In this document: piece by piece, positions 10,747-20,021 of the stretch
How positions within the stretch are numbered: position 1 is the first letter of the stretch
How the letters are laid out: each line of letters begins with the position of its first letter
Source: Candidatus Streptomyces philanthi
GTDB lineage: Bacteria > Actinomycetota > Actinomycetes > Streptomycetales > Streptomycetaceae
Assembly: GCA_018114805.1 (NCBI GenBank)
Contig: CP073042.1
Location: 1-64,000, forward strand
Length of the DNA stretch: 64,000 nt
Direction: 5' to 3'
Position numbers and translations under genes: made by a program
Notes under the pieces: generated by a model
What the model saw: only the letters and a program-made list of their open reading frames with translations
Told to the model about the DNA's origin: nothing
Database searches by the model: none

Positions 10747-12001
10747 ATGGCCTGGTCACAGCGGTCCCGGGAGGGATCTGAGGAGCTTCGCCCTGCCCGA
10801 ATCCGGTCGGCTGCTGGCGACGGGAGACGTCTGGGAGCCGTACCGGTTGGTCGATCCGCGGGGTCTGCGGATCGAGCCGGTCGCCGTGTACTTCAAGGAC
10901 CTGCTCGCGGCGGATACCCCGGCAATCACGTTGCGGTCGTACGGCAACGACCTGCTGCGGTGGTGGCGGTTCCTGTGGGCGCTCGACATCGAGTGGGATC
11001 GAGCCGTCCGGGAAGACGCACGGAATTCCATGCTCTGGATGCAGCTGGCCGACAAGCCGGTGCGCGTGCACTGGCGGCGTCGTGACGCACCTGCGGGCGA
11101 AGGCCAGCTTGCCCTGAAGGCCGACCCGGCAGCCCCCGTCCCGGGGTCTGCTAACCCGGTGACCGGGAAACCCACCATCGGGACGAAGTACGCCGTGAGC
11201 ACCCGGGCCCACTGCGAGACGGTTCTGCGGACGTTCTACGACTTCCACCTCGCGAGCAACACCGGCGCGCTGCTGATCAACCCGTTCCCGCTGGACCGTT
11301 CCCGCCGCCGCGGGCGAGCCAACGCCCATCACAATCCGATGGAGGACTTCAAAGCCCAGCGGACCGGTACCGTCCCCGCGTCCCCCGATCGGATCCCGCG
11401 CCGAATACCGGACGACAAATACACCGAAGTCTTCGCCGGGCTGCGCTCGCACAGGGACAGGTCCCTGCTGGCCTCCTGGGTCTCCACTGGTGCCCGGCCA
11501 GCAGCTGATCGGCGTGATCCGCAAGGGCACGAGAGTCTACCAGCAGCTGCCCGCCTCGCCGGACGCGTTCGTATGGATGCGGCTCTACCAGGAGGAAGCC
11601 TGGGCCAAGGGAGTCCCCCTGGGGCCGTGACCAACCATTGTGGTGGACCCTCCGGAGGCCGTGGCCGCCCGCTGAACTACCACGCTGCACGCGCGATGTT
11701 CGTCCGGGCGAACAAGCTGCTGGGTTCCAACTGGACCCTTCACGACCTGCGGCACCCGGCCACCTTCCGGATGACGCAGGACCCGGAGCTGTCCATGGCC
11801 TACGTCCAGCACATCCTGGGCCACAAGTACCAGAGCACCTTGCAGAAGTACGTCAATCTCAGCACCGACGAGGTCATCGAAGCCGGGCTCGCCCATCACG
11901 CCCGCCGGGAGCACAAGCGAGCTCACCCGTCTCCGCCTCCGTCGGCACCCGCCTACAACCCCGAGTCCCTCGGCATCCTGTTCGGAGGGCCTCTCGCATG
12001 A
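10747..12001 (+). pseudogene. Tyrosine recombinase (TnpA-like), frameshifted
   Basis: Site-specific recombinase. The N-terminal SAM-like domain (ITLRSYGNDLLRWWRFLWAL) and the C-terminal catalytic box HDLRHPATFRM...HILGHKYQSTLQKYV carry the His-x-x-Arg, His and Tyr of the family. Frames change near 10765, near 11500 (after STGARP) and near 11635; the first catalytic Arg region falls in the disturbed stretch (GTRVYQQLPASPDAFVWMR). No ribosome site precedes ATG 10747, and the first residues are in a different frame from the body. The stop overlaps the next gene's ATG (ATGA at 11998-12001), showing translational coupling. Confidence 0.75.
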
Positions 12002-14461
12002 CTGCATCGAGTCTCACCCTCCCGACCGCCTCGGCGCCCGCCACCACCGAACTGGGTGCTGGCGGGCGCCGAGGCGGTCGCGCTCCTGAAGCGTTTCCCC
12101 GCCCGTCCCCGGCTGACCAGCTGGCCCGAGACGGCCGCGACCCGCGAGGAGGTCATCGCTCGTCTGGGGCAGCCGCCGCTCAGGGTCAAGGGTCACTCCA
12201 CGCAGGACAGCCGGATGGTCGGGGTGCGGATCCTGCTCTCCTGGCTGGAGACTTTTCCTGGCGACACCTGGCAGCGGCGCTGGGAGGCCAGTCCGATCGC
12301 CGCCGAGCCGGAGAAGTGGTACGAGAAGGTCCGGGAGTGGACGCCGACGGTGGACAGGGCAACCAAGACGGGCCATCTCCAGGCCGGGCTGCTGGCCCTG
12401 CTCTGCACGGACGTGGTCCGCCCGGAAACAACATGGCTCGCCGTGAACTACTCCAGACACCTGCGGCCGGCCCTCGCGCGGTCCCGAGACCCAGAGGGAT
12501 TCGCCAGCCTGGAAACCTGGATCCCGCAGAACGTACGCGTCACCGGGCACGCTTCGGAAGCGCTCGCGGCCCTCGCCCAGGTGTTGGCGACCCGGGGCGG
12601 AAAGCTACAGGACATTGTCGTCGGGGACCTTCTGGAGCGGTGCTACGCGCCCGTCGCCTACAACCGCACCACCCCCGGAGTGCGCCTCGCCTACCTCTGG
12701 CTCCGCGAACGCGGCCAGTTCCCCCACAACGCCCCCACGACCCTGCTGTTTACCACACACCGCGCCGGACAGGTCACTCCGGCAGAGCTTGTGGACCGCT
12801 ACGACCTGAAATGCAAGCCCGTCCGCGGCCTGCTCGTCAACTACCTCACCGAACGACAGCCCACCCTGGACTACGCCACCCTCAAGAGCCTGGCAGCGAT
12901 CCTCGCCGGCAACTTCTGGGCCGACCTCGAGCAGCACCACCCCGGCATCGACTCCCTCCGGCTGTCACCCGAGACCGCCACGGCCTGGAAGACTCGCCTC
13001 GCGACGAAGACCGCCCGCCGCAGGCAAGCCGACGGAACCGTGCTCACGGTGACCGAACCGCGGACCAGCGCCCCCGCGATCAAGATGACGGTGCGAGCGT
13101 TCTACCTCGACATCGGCGAGTGGGCCCTGAGCGAGCTCGAACGGGGGCAATGGGCTTCTCCTCCCCCGGTCACCGAGGCCGAGTGCTCCGTGAAGAAGCT
13201 GGAGAGGCGCCAGAAGTCCAAGTCCGACCGGCGCACCCGGGAACGTCTCCCCGTCCTGCCTGCGCTCGTCCGGGTCACCATCCGCAGGCTGAAAGACGCT
13301 ACGGCCAGGCTCGACGCGTTCAATGCGGCACCGCTGGGCTCCACCTTCACGGTCCTCGGCGAGAGCTTCACCGTCCCCAAGAGCAGCGTCCGTCCCGATG
13401 GGCATCCCACCGGGGTCCGTGACGCCGCAGGCGAGCGGCGCGACCTGGGCGCGGAGGAACGGCGGGCGTTCTGGTCCTGGGCGGCCATCGAGATCTTCCG
13501 TCACACCGGGATCCGGATCGAGGAGCTCCAGGAACTCAGCCACCACAGCATCATCAGCTACCGGCTGCCCAGCGGAGACGTCGTGCCGCTTCTCCAGATC
13601 GCGCCCTCGAAGACCGACCAGGAACGGCTCATCCTCATCAGTCCCGAGCTTGCCGACGTGCTCAGCGCGGTCATCTCACGCGTCCGCGACAGCACCGGCC
13701 GTGTCCCGCTGATACCCAGCTACGACCTGCACGAGAAGACCTGGAACTCGCCCATGCCCCTGCTCTTCCAGTGGAGCATCAGCCATGAGCGCAGGCCCGT
13801 CTCGGGGAGCATGATCCGCAAAGCCCTCGACGAGACGCTGAGAGCCTCCGGGATCAGCGACAGCTCCGGGCAACCGCTGCTCTTCCAGCCCCACGATTTC
13901 CGCAGGATGTTCATCACCGAGGCGATCCTCAACGGCCTCCCGCCAGACATCGCCCAGGTCATCGCCGGCCACAGGAACATCAACACCACGATGGGATACG
14001 CGGCCATCTACCCCGTCGATGCACTCGAAGCACATCGTGCCTTCATCGCCCGTCGCCGCGACCTCCGCCCCGCCGAGGAATACAGGGCTGTCACCGCCGA
14101 GGAATGGCAGGAGTTCCTGCCCAACTTCGAGCGGAGGAAGCTGGCGCTGGGCGAGTGCGGGCGGGCCTACGGGACAGACTGCATCCACGGACACGCCTGC
14201 GTCCGCTGCCCGGTCCTGATCGTCGCCCTGGACGAGAAGCCCCGCCTGGAAGAGATCCGCGACAACCTCAAAGACAGGATCGCCGAAGCCGAACGCGAAG
14301 GATGGCTCGGCGAAGTCGAAGGCCTGTCCACCAGCCTCGACGCCGCCGAAGACAAGATCGCCCAGATCGAGGCCCAGCAGGAGAAGAAGCAGTCACCCGT
14401 CTTCCTGGGCCTACCCAGCCTCTTCCAGCTCACTGCGCGCACCAGCGAAACCACCAAGTAA
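11998..14461 (+). CDS. Large tyrosine recombinase (TnpB-like), N-terminal frameshift
   Basis: About 820 residues; ATG 11998 overlaps the previous stop. One frame change near 12045 joins MTASSLTLPTASAPA to NWVLAGAEAVALLKRF; from there an open frame of 801 residues runs to 14461. The catalytic residues are visible: Arg in FRHTGIRIEELQEL, HDFRRMF and GHRNINTTMGYAAIYP. The C-terminal tail has CGRAYGTDCIHGHACVRCP, a likely zinc-binding cluster seen in the larger recombinase of such pairs, then a coiled coil (RLEEIRDNLKDRIAEAEREG). It likely acts together with the upstream recombinase in excision and integration. Confidence 0.8.
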
Positions 14462-14520
14462 CAGCCTCTGGTGCGTTGGGTGACTGCCTGTCGGCACCAT
14501 GCCGCGAGTGGCTGGCCACG

Positions 14521-15114
14521 TCACTCTCCGGGTGCGGCTGCGTGGCGATGAACCTCCAGAACGACTGCGGTCCCGGCCACGGTCCGGTCCTCGTGCATGG
14601 TGATCTGCTGACCGAGTTGGAGGTGCGTCCAATGAGAGGGGGTGAGAGGAACGAGGCGAACTATGCCCTGCCCGCCGGGCTCCAGCATGGGCATGCTCTC
14701 AACCCAGAGCCCGGCGATGCTGACCGCACGTTCACCGGTGGGCGAGAGGTGTCCGATGTCCCACATAGGTCGCAGAACCCCGGTGCCGGAGATTGGTGTC
14801 GTGCGTCGGCCCTCGCCAGCAGGACGGAGCTTCAGATCTGCTCGGATCACGCCATTGCGGATCTCGGAGCACCGCCAATGGCACCAGGCGGTGCTCCGCT
14901 CCAACCGGAGCTGCTCAGCCGCCTCGGCGAGCTTCTCCCGGAACGCCAGAGGGATCGAGTGACCGTCCCCGAGTTCCTCCAGCAGGCTCAGAGCGATCTC
15001 CCACTCGTCGTGGACGAGGTAGTCCCAGATGTCTCGCACCGTGATGTCGTTCTCGGTGGCGGTCGCTTCCGGGACCAGCAGGGAGGCTGATTCGAGCAGC
15101 TCAGGGACGTCCAT
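14521..15114 (-). CDS. Hypothetical protein with C-terminal beta-barrel-like segment (197 aa)
   Basis: Start chosen at ATG 15114 (MDVPELLESASLLVPEATAT); upstream in-frame sequence is Arg/Cys-rich and non-protein-like. The N-terminal half is helical with acidic patches (VRDIWDYLVHDEWEIALSLL); the C-terminal half has GQGIVRLVPLTPSHWTHL and TMHEDRTVAGTAVVLEV, a pattern like the elongation-factor-Tu second/third beta-barrel fold. It is intact in a decaying area and convergent with the recombinase element. I do not recognise a function; a substrate-binding or immunity role is possible but unsupported. Confidence 0.6.
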   Translation of the reverse strand: MDVPELLESASLLVPEATATENDITVRDIWDYLVHDEWEIALSLLEELGDGHSIPLAFREKLAEAAEQLRLERSTAWCHWRCSEIRNGVIRADLKLRPAGEGRRTTPISGTGVLRPMWDIGHLSPTGERAVSIAGLWVESMPMLEPGGQGIVRLVPLTPSHWTHLQLGQQITMHEDRTVAGTAVVLEVHRHAAAPGE

Positions 15115-15127
15115 GCGCTCATTGTCA

Positions 15128-15133
15128 ATAATA
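15128..15133 (-). promoter_or_regulatory. Possible -10 box for the 14521-15114 gene
   Basis: TATTAT on the minus strand lies 13 bases before ATG 15114 within an unusually AT-rich patch. If used, transcription would begin only a few bases before the start codon, giving a nearly leaderless message, which is common in Streptomyces. Confidence 0.3.
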
Positions 15134-15263
15134 TGCAGGAGCGTGCCGGCGCTCGTCCACCCGTAGTTCAGAGAAGGCACCCCGCACGTCATCCGGCGCC
15201 GCATCGGCACCCACCCCATCCTCACCACCCCGTAACGCCGCACCGCGGAGCGACGGGCAGCGG

Positions 15264-15960
15264 TCAGTCGCTGGCAACCTCGGCACCCAACGGCGGGACA
15301 TCCGTAACCGCGGCGTCCAGCCGAAGCCGGGCGAAGCGCACCGGGTGCCGCCACGACCCACGCTTCAGTGCCGTGTCCACCATGATCTCGGCGACCAGGT
15401 CCGGCTCAACCAGTACGACATCCAGCGGCGTGCGCGACCCTCAGGATGTCGTGAACCGCACGCCCTCCCAGGGATGGCCGGGCTGAGCCGGCATCAGCCG
15501 CTCGGCCAGGTCGCGCGCCGCCTCCGGGCGCAGCGGTGTGCTATAGGGCGACCGGGCGCAGCGCCCCGGCCGCGTCAAGGCGGCCCAGCACGAGCGTCCG
15601 CGGCCGGCGCACCGTGCCGGCGATCGCGCCGATCACGGCCTCGGTGGTGTCCCGGCGGCGCACCTTGTACAGCGCGCGAGCTCCCGGCCGGTAGCGCTGA
15701 TCACTCCCCCGGACCACCACGCGACGCCGGGCACCTGCGTCCAGGACGCCAGCCACTCCTGCGCGGTTGTCACGTCCGTGGTCTGGGGGGGCACAGCGTC
15801 CACGGGGCGCCCAACCCCCGGTCAGCGAACAACTGCTCCAACCGCGCGCCGCTCGCCGTGCGGGACAGCGCGCGAGGACGCCCGCGCGTCACGTGCACCA
15901 CGGCGACGGCGTCGAGAAAGCCATGCGCAAACCGCAGGGCACGCGTACCAGGCTTCGCTG
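15264..15960 (-). pseudogene. Remnant of ATP-dependent DNA ligase
   Basis: Fragments in several minus-strand frames reconstruct the C-terminal half of an ATP-dependent DNA ligase of the LigC/LigD kind: ARLEQLFADRGLGAPWTLCP, then VVVRGSDQRYRPGARALYKV and RRRDTTEAVIGAIAGTV, then LRPEAARDLAERLMPAQPGH and PWEGVRFTTS, and finally LDVVLVEPDLVAEIMVDTAL and KRGSWRHPVRFARLRLDAAV. The nucleotidyl-transfer core is not visible. There are at least two frame changes and an in-frame TGA at 15441-15443 where Trp would fit (TTS-stop-GSRTPLD). These enzymes act in end joining; here the gene is clearly dead. Confidence 0.6.
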
Positions 15961-16018
15961 GCGAGCGAGGTATGGCGGGGATGTGGCCGTAAATCACCGC
16001 ATGGGGCAGCAGTGACGC

Positions 16019-16567
16019 ATGATCTCATGGTCTACGTGGGCTGGTGCCCGGGCTGGGCGAGGACCGTGGGGGCGGACCGTGGCGATCTGTTTCGAACTGG
16101 CTGTGAACTTCGGCGACAACATCGAGGCGGCCCGGGCAGCCGTACTGACCGAGCACTGGCCGCACGCGTTCTCCGCAGGCAGGTTCCGGATCCCACTACA
16201 CACCGGCCGCAGATAGTCACGGAGCCACCGACGCAACTCTATGTCTCCCCAGTGGCCGTCAGCTACGGCTCGGGCCTCGACGGCAGCCCCCCCCCGCCTC
16301 GACCTCACCGAGCCCGAAGAAGTGGAAGAACTCGGCCAAGGTCTCTACGACCTGCTCAGGCACTTCGACGGCTACCTCGTCGCCATGGTCGGATGGGAAG
16401 TACAGTACCACATCGACATCGACGACCTGGCCGCCGAATGGTCCAAGGAACTCCTCGACGGGTCCCTGACCGGCCTCGTCCTCGACGACCACCTCCGCGA
16501 CCGCCTCACCCTCGGCCCCGCATGGGTCCCCTTCCAACCCAGCTACTCCTGGATCCCCTACCCATAA
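16019..16567 (+). pseudogene. Small acidic hypothetical protein, interrupted
   Basis: Two pieces in plausible coding sequence: AICFELAVNFGDNIEAARAA and LTEHWPHAFSAGRFRIPL upstream, a stop at 16214-16216, and downstream a strongly acidic stretch EELGQGLYDLLRHFDGYLVA, WEVQYHIDIDDLAAEWSKEL and a stop at 16567. A run of nine C residues near 16290 marks a frame change; read through it, VTEPPTQLYVSPVAVSYG joins LDLTEPEEVEEL. The second part could also be a separate gene from ATG 16241. Function unknown; the acidic, aromatic-rich composition resembles immunity-type proteins, but this is a guess. Confidence 0.4.
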
Positions 16568-16959
16568 CCCCACCCCTTCCGGAACCAGCCACCCAGGGGC
16601 CGCAACACCCCACACGCTGCGCGGCACGCGGGGGCCACCGCGGCCTCTACCACACCGAAGTGCAAACGAGCCGCCGCCCGGACGCATGCCGCCGACTACG
16701 CCCGCGCGTTGTTCACACAGCGCCGATCTCCCTCAGCGCCTGCTCCCGCGGTCCGGTGCCTGCATGAGCACGTTCACCCGCATCCGGCACGGGCAGTAAG
16801 GTCCTCGCCGGTTCGGGCTGGGTGCGTGGGGACTGCGCGCCGACCACCACCCCGCCCTGCCCCGCCTCGGCCCGGACGCGAGCGCCGGCCCTGATGCGAT
16901 ACGGGCGCCGCGAGCGGGGCTGACCGTAACGCAAGCGGCGCGCAACCCGGTCTCTGTCG

Positions 16960-17217
16960 TCAGCGGCCGTCGGGCCGCGCGCCCGGGGTCGTCCCGGTGT
17001 CCGGCATCGCGGCAACGCCCGTAGCAAGCACCTCGCCCGCATCAGTACGGTAGTAGACCACGCGGTGGTCCGTACGTGAGCCGACCACGAGTTCGACCTC
17101 GCGCAGGACAGCGAGATGGCCACCGACCGCACCAAGCCACGGAACGAGCTTGGCGGCGAGTTCGCTGCTCGTGGCCGGGCCCGCAAGGCACGCAAGATCG
17201 CCGCGCGGCCCGTGCCA
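16960..17217 (-). pseudogene. C-terminal remnant of an ArsR-type winged-helix regulator
   Basis: The minus strand reads LACLAGPATSSELAAKLV, GAVGGHLAVLREVELVVGSR and TDHRVVYYRTDAGEVLATG, an ArsR/HTH_5 winged helix with recognition helix and wing. The upstream sequence in this frame is Cys/Arg-rich and not protein-like, so the N-terminal sensor part of these two-domain Streptomyces regulators is missing or in another frame. It ends at 16960. No target gene remains beside it. Confidence 0.5.
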
Positions 17218-18230
17218 AGGAGCCGAGCCAACGCCCAGACGAACCCGGGTGCCCGGCCCCACCGACGGTCGGTCAACCGGTACCTCGGGCCGGGTACACC
17301 AGCGCGTACGGCAACCCAGCAGCCTCACACAACCAACTACCACTACCCGCACGGGTGTAGGGCACGAACAGCACGCCCTACAGGCCGACAACACGGCCGC
17401 AGACCGGGCCGGATACTGAAGCAGATCACGTCCGCGCCGACCCAGACACTGTGGCAGCACATCCGCTCCACGGCACGCGACCAGCCATACCCGACCAGCA
17501 CACCAGCCCAGTAGAAAACATCACGATCGAGCACCTCCCTGAGGTCGGTGTCCAGCTCCTGACCATCGCGGTCAAGGTCAACACCCCAAGTCACGAGCAA
17601 CTGCACGGGCAACACCGCCTGCTGATGCGCGAGGATGTCATACACCCAGCCCGGCACATGGTGGTGCACGGCTCCTCGCGTACCACCACACCAGCAAGGA
17701 CCGCGAAGTGACACCGCAGCGAGACACAGAAAATCTCCCACCCCCCACCCTCCTGACCTCGAGAGCCGGGGCACAACCAACTCACCAAAAACAACCAAGG
17801 ACTGTGGAAACCCCCACTACCGTTCATCACCAACACCACAACACCGACCACCATCAGAACAAAACCAGACACGACTGGCCGGCCCGTGGACGGCGTAGTC
17901 CAGCAGGCCACCCCCCTCGGTACCCCGCCCGACAACACGCCCACTGGACATCAGCAAGCAACACACCAACCAACGACCAGACGATCCAACACAAACAGCT
18001 TAGACAGCAACAAGCTGGGCTGACACCCGACCGCGCTCCTCACACGTTGCCCAGACGAGCTGGCCCCTTCCCCTACCACAAGCAGCGGACACGCAGCGAG
18101 TAACAAGACCCAAGGTAGGGACCACCACTCAGCCGGCCAGCCGCCTCCACCTGGTCAGGAAAAAGCCGTGCACACTCGGGGCGGCCGCGGCGCGGCAGTT
18201 CCACCACAGTCATGTTCAGCTCGTCTTTCG
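17218..18230. other. No recognisable gene; strongly C/A-biased strand
   Basis: About 1 kb in which I find no supported gene. From about 17,340 to 18,060 the plus strand is unusually rich in C and A and poor in G and T (for example around 17,740-17,880), and lower in GC than the neighbouring genes. Open frames here lack the third-position G/C bias of true Streptomyces genes. It may be degraded transferred DNA. Confidence 0.4.
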
Positions 18231-18232
18231 AG

Positions 18233-19162
18233 TCAGTGGCTCCAGTAGTCGCGGCGGGGCAGTTCGACCCACACATCGGGCGGCCCGGTCACAGCGCGCC
18301 TGTCAGTCGGGCGCAGTCCTGCGAAAGCGCAGGCGTAGGCGTAGGCGTTGTGCTGGTAGAGGTAGGAGGCGAGCACCTGCTCACTGGTGTCGCCCTCGTC
18401 AGGTCCTCCGCCGGGGTGCAGGTCTGAGTCCTCGATCGTTCCATGCCGGGCGATGCTGCCCTGATTGCCGCTCTTGGGGTTGGCGTAGAGGCCGTAGCAA
18501 AGGGCGCCGGCGGACAGCCGTGCCAGCACGCCGGGCATGCTCGGCGCGTATCCCCAGGGCTGGGTGACGACGCAGACGCCCGGGACGGACGTCACGCCGA
18601 TGATCTGCAGGGTCTCGTCCATGTCGTATGCGTAGGGGTCCTCCAGCAGTTCATTCAGCACTTCGAGGAGTTCGCCGTCCACAGGCGTCGCCTCAAGACG
18701 GCGCACCACCTCGGCCGTGTCGATGCCCGCCACACAGGCCAGGCCCGTGCCGTCGTAGTAGAACTCGCCCAATGCCGTGGTGAGTCGATGGGCCTCCCGC
18801 GCTGCCGCACGCTCGGTGTCACTCAAAGCTATCCCTTCCGCTGCAGGGAAGAGCTCAGGCGTCGGCCCGGCCAGGCTCAGGCGCCCCGGTGACCAGCCGC
18901 CGAGCGACGGCCGCCAGGGATCGGCCCCGGCGGCGGCGAGCGCCCGTGCGTTGGCCGGCTTCTTGGACAGGACGGCTTCCCACAATGCCGTCACCCCGTT
19001 CTCCAACGCGTGCTCAACCCGGCGGGCCAGTTCCGCAACGACCTCCGGGGAGCCGAACACCGCTGCCCGATGCAGGGGCCTGCCCCCGCTCCAGTTCTCC
19101 GGATCAGCTCCTTCCTCCGGGCGTCGGCGGATGTCATCGGCATCCGTCCAGTCCCAGCCCAT
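18233..19162 (-). CDS. Ankyrin-repeat protein with DUF6461-like C-terminus (309 aa)
   Basis: Start chosen at ATG 19162 (MGWDWTDADDIRRRPEEGAD), the first residue that fits family homologues; the ribosome site is weak, and upstream ATGs at 19216 and 19240 remain possible. Residues about 10-100 form two to three ankyrin-type repeats (GGRPLHRAAVFGSPEVVAEL, NARALAAAGADPWRP). The rest (GEFYYDGTGLACVAGID ... WGYAPSMPGVLARLSAG) matches a family common in Streptomyces whose end resembles DUF6461. Apart from a slightly short second repeat the gene is intact. Its upstream region was separated by the 12-kb transposon beginning at 19252. Function unknown. Confidence 0.75.
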   Translation of the reverse strand: MGWDWTDADDIRRRPEEGADPENWSGGRPLHRAAVFGSPEVVAELARRVEHALENGVTALWEAVLSKKPANARALAAAGADPWRPSLGGWSPGRLSLAGPTPELFPAAEGIALSDTERAAAREAHRLTTALGEFYYDGTGLACVAGIDTAEVVRRLEATPVDGELLEVLNELLEDPYAYDMDETLQIIGVTSVPGVCVVTQPWGYAPSMPGVLARLSAGALCYGLYANPKSGNQGSIARHGTIEDSDLHPGGGPDEGDTSEQVLASYLYQHNAYAYACAFAGLRPTDRRAVTGPPDVWVELPRRDYWSH

Positions 19163-19246
19163 GCCCGCCCAGCCATCACTCGTCGCTGCCACCGCTCCCC
19201 CTCGAACACGTCGCATGCGCTCGCGCGCTCCCGCGAGCACACGTGC

Positions 19247-19251
19247 GCTAC
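19247..19251. repeat. Target site duplication GCTAC (left copy)
   Basis: Direct copy of 31285-31289, immediately outside the left terminal inverted repeat. Confidence 0.75.
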
Positions 19252-19298
19252 TGACCTGTCGCAGTGAAGGTTGAGCGATTCTCAGCGAAGGTTGAGTG
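19252..19298 (+). repeat. Left transposon end with two internal repeats
   Basis: The terminal inverted repeat starts at 19252. Two copies of the motif complementary to CTCAACCTTC(A/G)CTG lie at 19264-19276 and 19285-19297, spaced 21 bp, the spacing expected for adjacent transposase-binding sites. Confidence 0.7.
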
Positions 19299-19340
19299 AG
19301 CCTCTTTCACCCTGTGCTGAAGGGTAAAAAAGGCTCACTC
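19294..19340. repeat. 20-bp hairpin just inside left transposon end
   Basis: Arms 19294-19313 and 19321-19340 pair at 18 of 20 positions around GTGCTGA; the right arm includes a run of A. It could terminate transcription entering from either side, including that of the minus-strand gene ending at 19357. Confidence 0.65.
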
Positions 19341-19356
19341 GCCCAGAGGGCCTCCA

Positions 19357-19762
19357 CTACTCACACCTGGTCTCAGTGGGGCCGGTCGGAGAGTCTCGGC
19401 AGAGGATCGTGATCTTCGCTATCGGCTCATCGATCCGCTTAAACTCGCCAAAGATCAGCGGGGAGCGCACGTGGCGGCTCATCCACGCGGCGTCGGCGGT
19501 GAGCCGGACAGCGTGCAGGTACGCCCGGCACAGATGGGTCGGATGGGGCGGGCGCCGGGTCGACGCGGGAACGTCGGCGGTGTCCTCGGCGCGGGCAAGG
19601 ACCCGGGCAGCGGCGCGGCGGCCGGAGGGGTCGAGGCCCTCCAGGTAGGGCTCGGCGGGCGGCCGGGGGGCGCAACCACTCGCCGTCGGCGTGCGCATCC
19701 CGGAGCATTCCGTCGTTCAGGCGCTCCTCGTCGAACTGGGCGAACCGGCTGCTCTCCAGCAT
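19357..19762 (-). pseudogene. Hypothetical protein, one frameshift
   Basis: ATG 19762 begins MLESSRFAQFDEERLNDGML; after a frame change near 19660 the gene continues PYLEGLDPSGRRAAARVLAR and ends SPLIFGEFKRIDEPIAKITI...TETRCE at 19357. Corrected length is about 134 residues. It is helical and charged, with no membrane segment. I do not recognise the family. It lies inside the transposon, next to the left end, and its 5' end overlaps the YrdC fragment on the other strand. Confidence 0.45.
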
Positions 19763-19949
19763 GCTGCTGCTCGACGGGGATGAGCCTCTGACCCAGGGTT
19801 GGGAGATCAAGCAGCGCCTGGACTACGAGGGGGACGTCGTCATCGGCTCCGGTGACTGCGGCACCGAGCCGACGACCGTCATTGACTTCCCCACCGGCGA
19901 GCTGCAGATCGTCCGCAGGGGCGCGGGCGACACCTCGTGGTTCGAGTAG
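19749..19949 (+). pseudogene. C-terminal fragment of Sua5/YciO/YrdC-type threonylcarbamoyl-AMP synthase
   Basis: The frame reads LLSSMLLLDGDEPLTQGWEI, then GDVVIGSGDCGTEPTTVIDF and ELQIVRRGAGDTSWFE. This matches the last ~65 residues of the YrdC-domain enzymes that make threonylcarbamoyl-AMP for tRNA t6A modification; the diagnostic GTEPTTV(I/V)D segment is present. The other ~140 residues are missing and upstream codons are unrelated, so this is a dead end-fragment captured inside the transposon, not a working gene. Confidence 0.65.
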
Positions 19950-20021
19950 TCGGCATGTGCGGAGCGCGTGTGTGGGGGGCGGCACGCGTGTGCGTGCCTC
20001 CCCGCCGGTGGGTATCGGGAT

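Larger units (their letters stand above)
10695..14461 (+). mobile_element. Two-recombinase integrative element (ends not defined on the right)
   Basis: Two tightly coupled tyrosine recombinase genes follow an abrupt change from a small gene to AT-rich sequence at about 10694. The arrangement (a ~400-aa recombinase, then a ~820-aa recombinase with a C-terminal Cys-rich tail, overlapping by ATGA) resembles the tnpA-tnpB pair of Tn554-like elements. I see no third small gene (tnpC) after 14461. The left boundary is inferred from the interruption; I could not find a matching right boundary. Confidence 0.45.

Noticed and set aside
17451..17711. Small open frame in the C/A-rich block
   Set aside because: No ribosome site, no third-position bias and no motif; probably chance.
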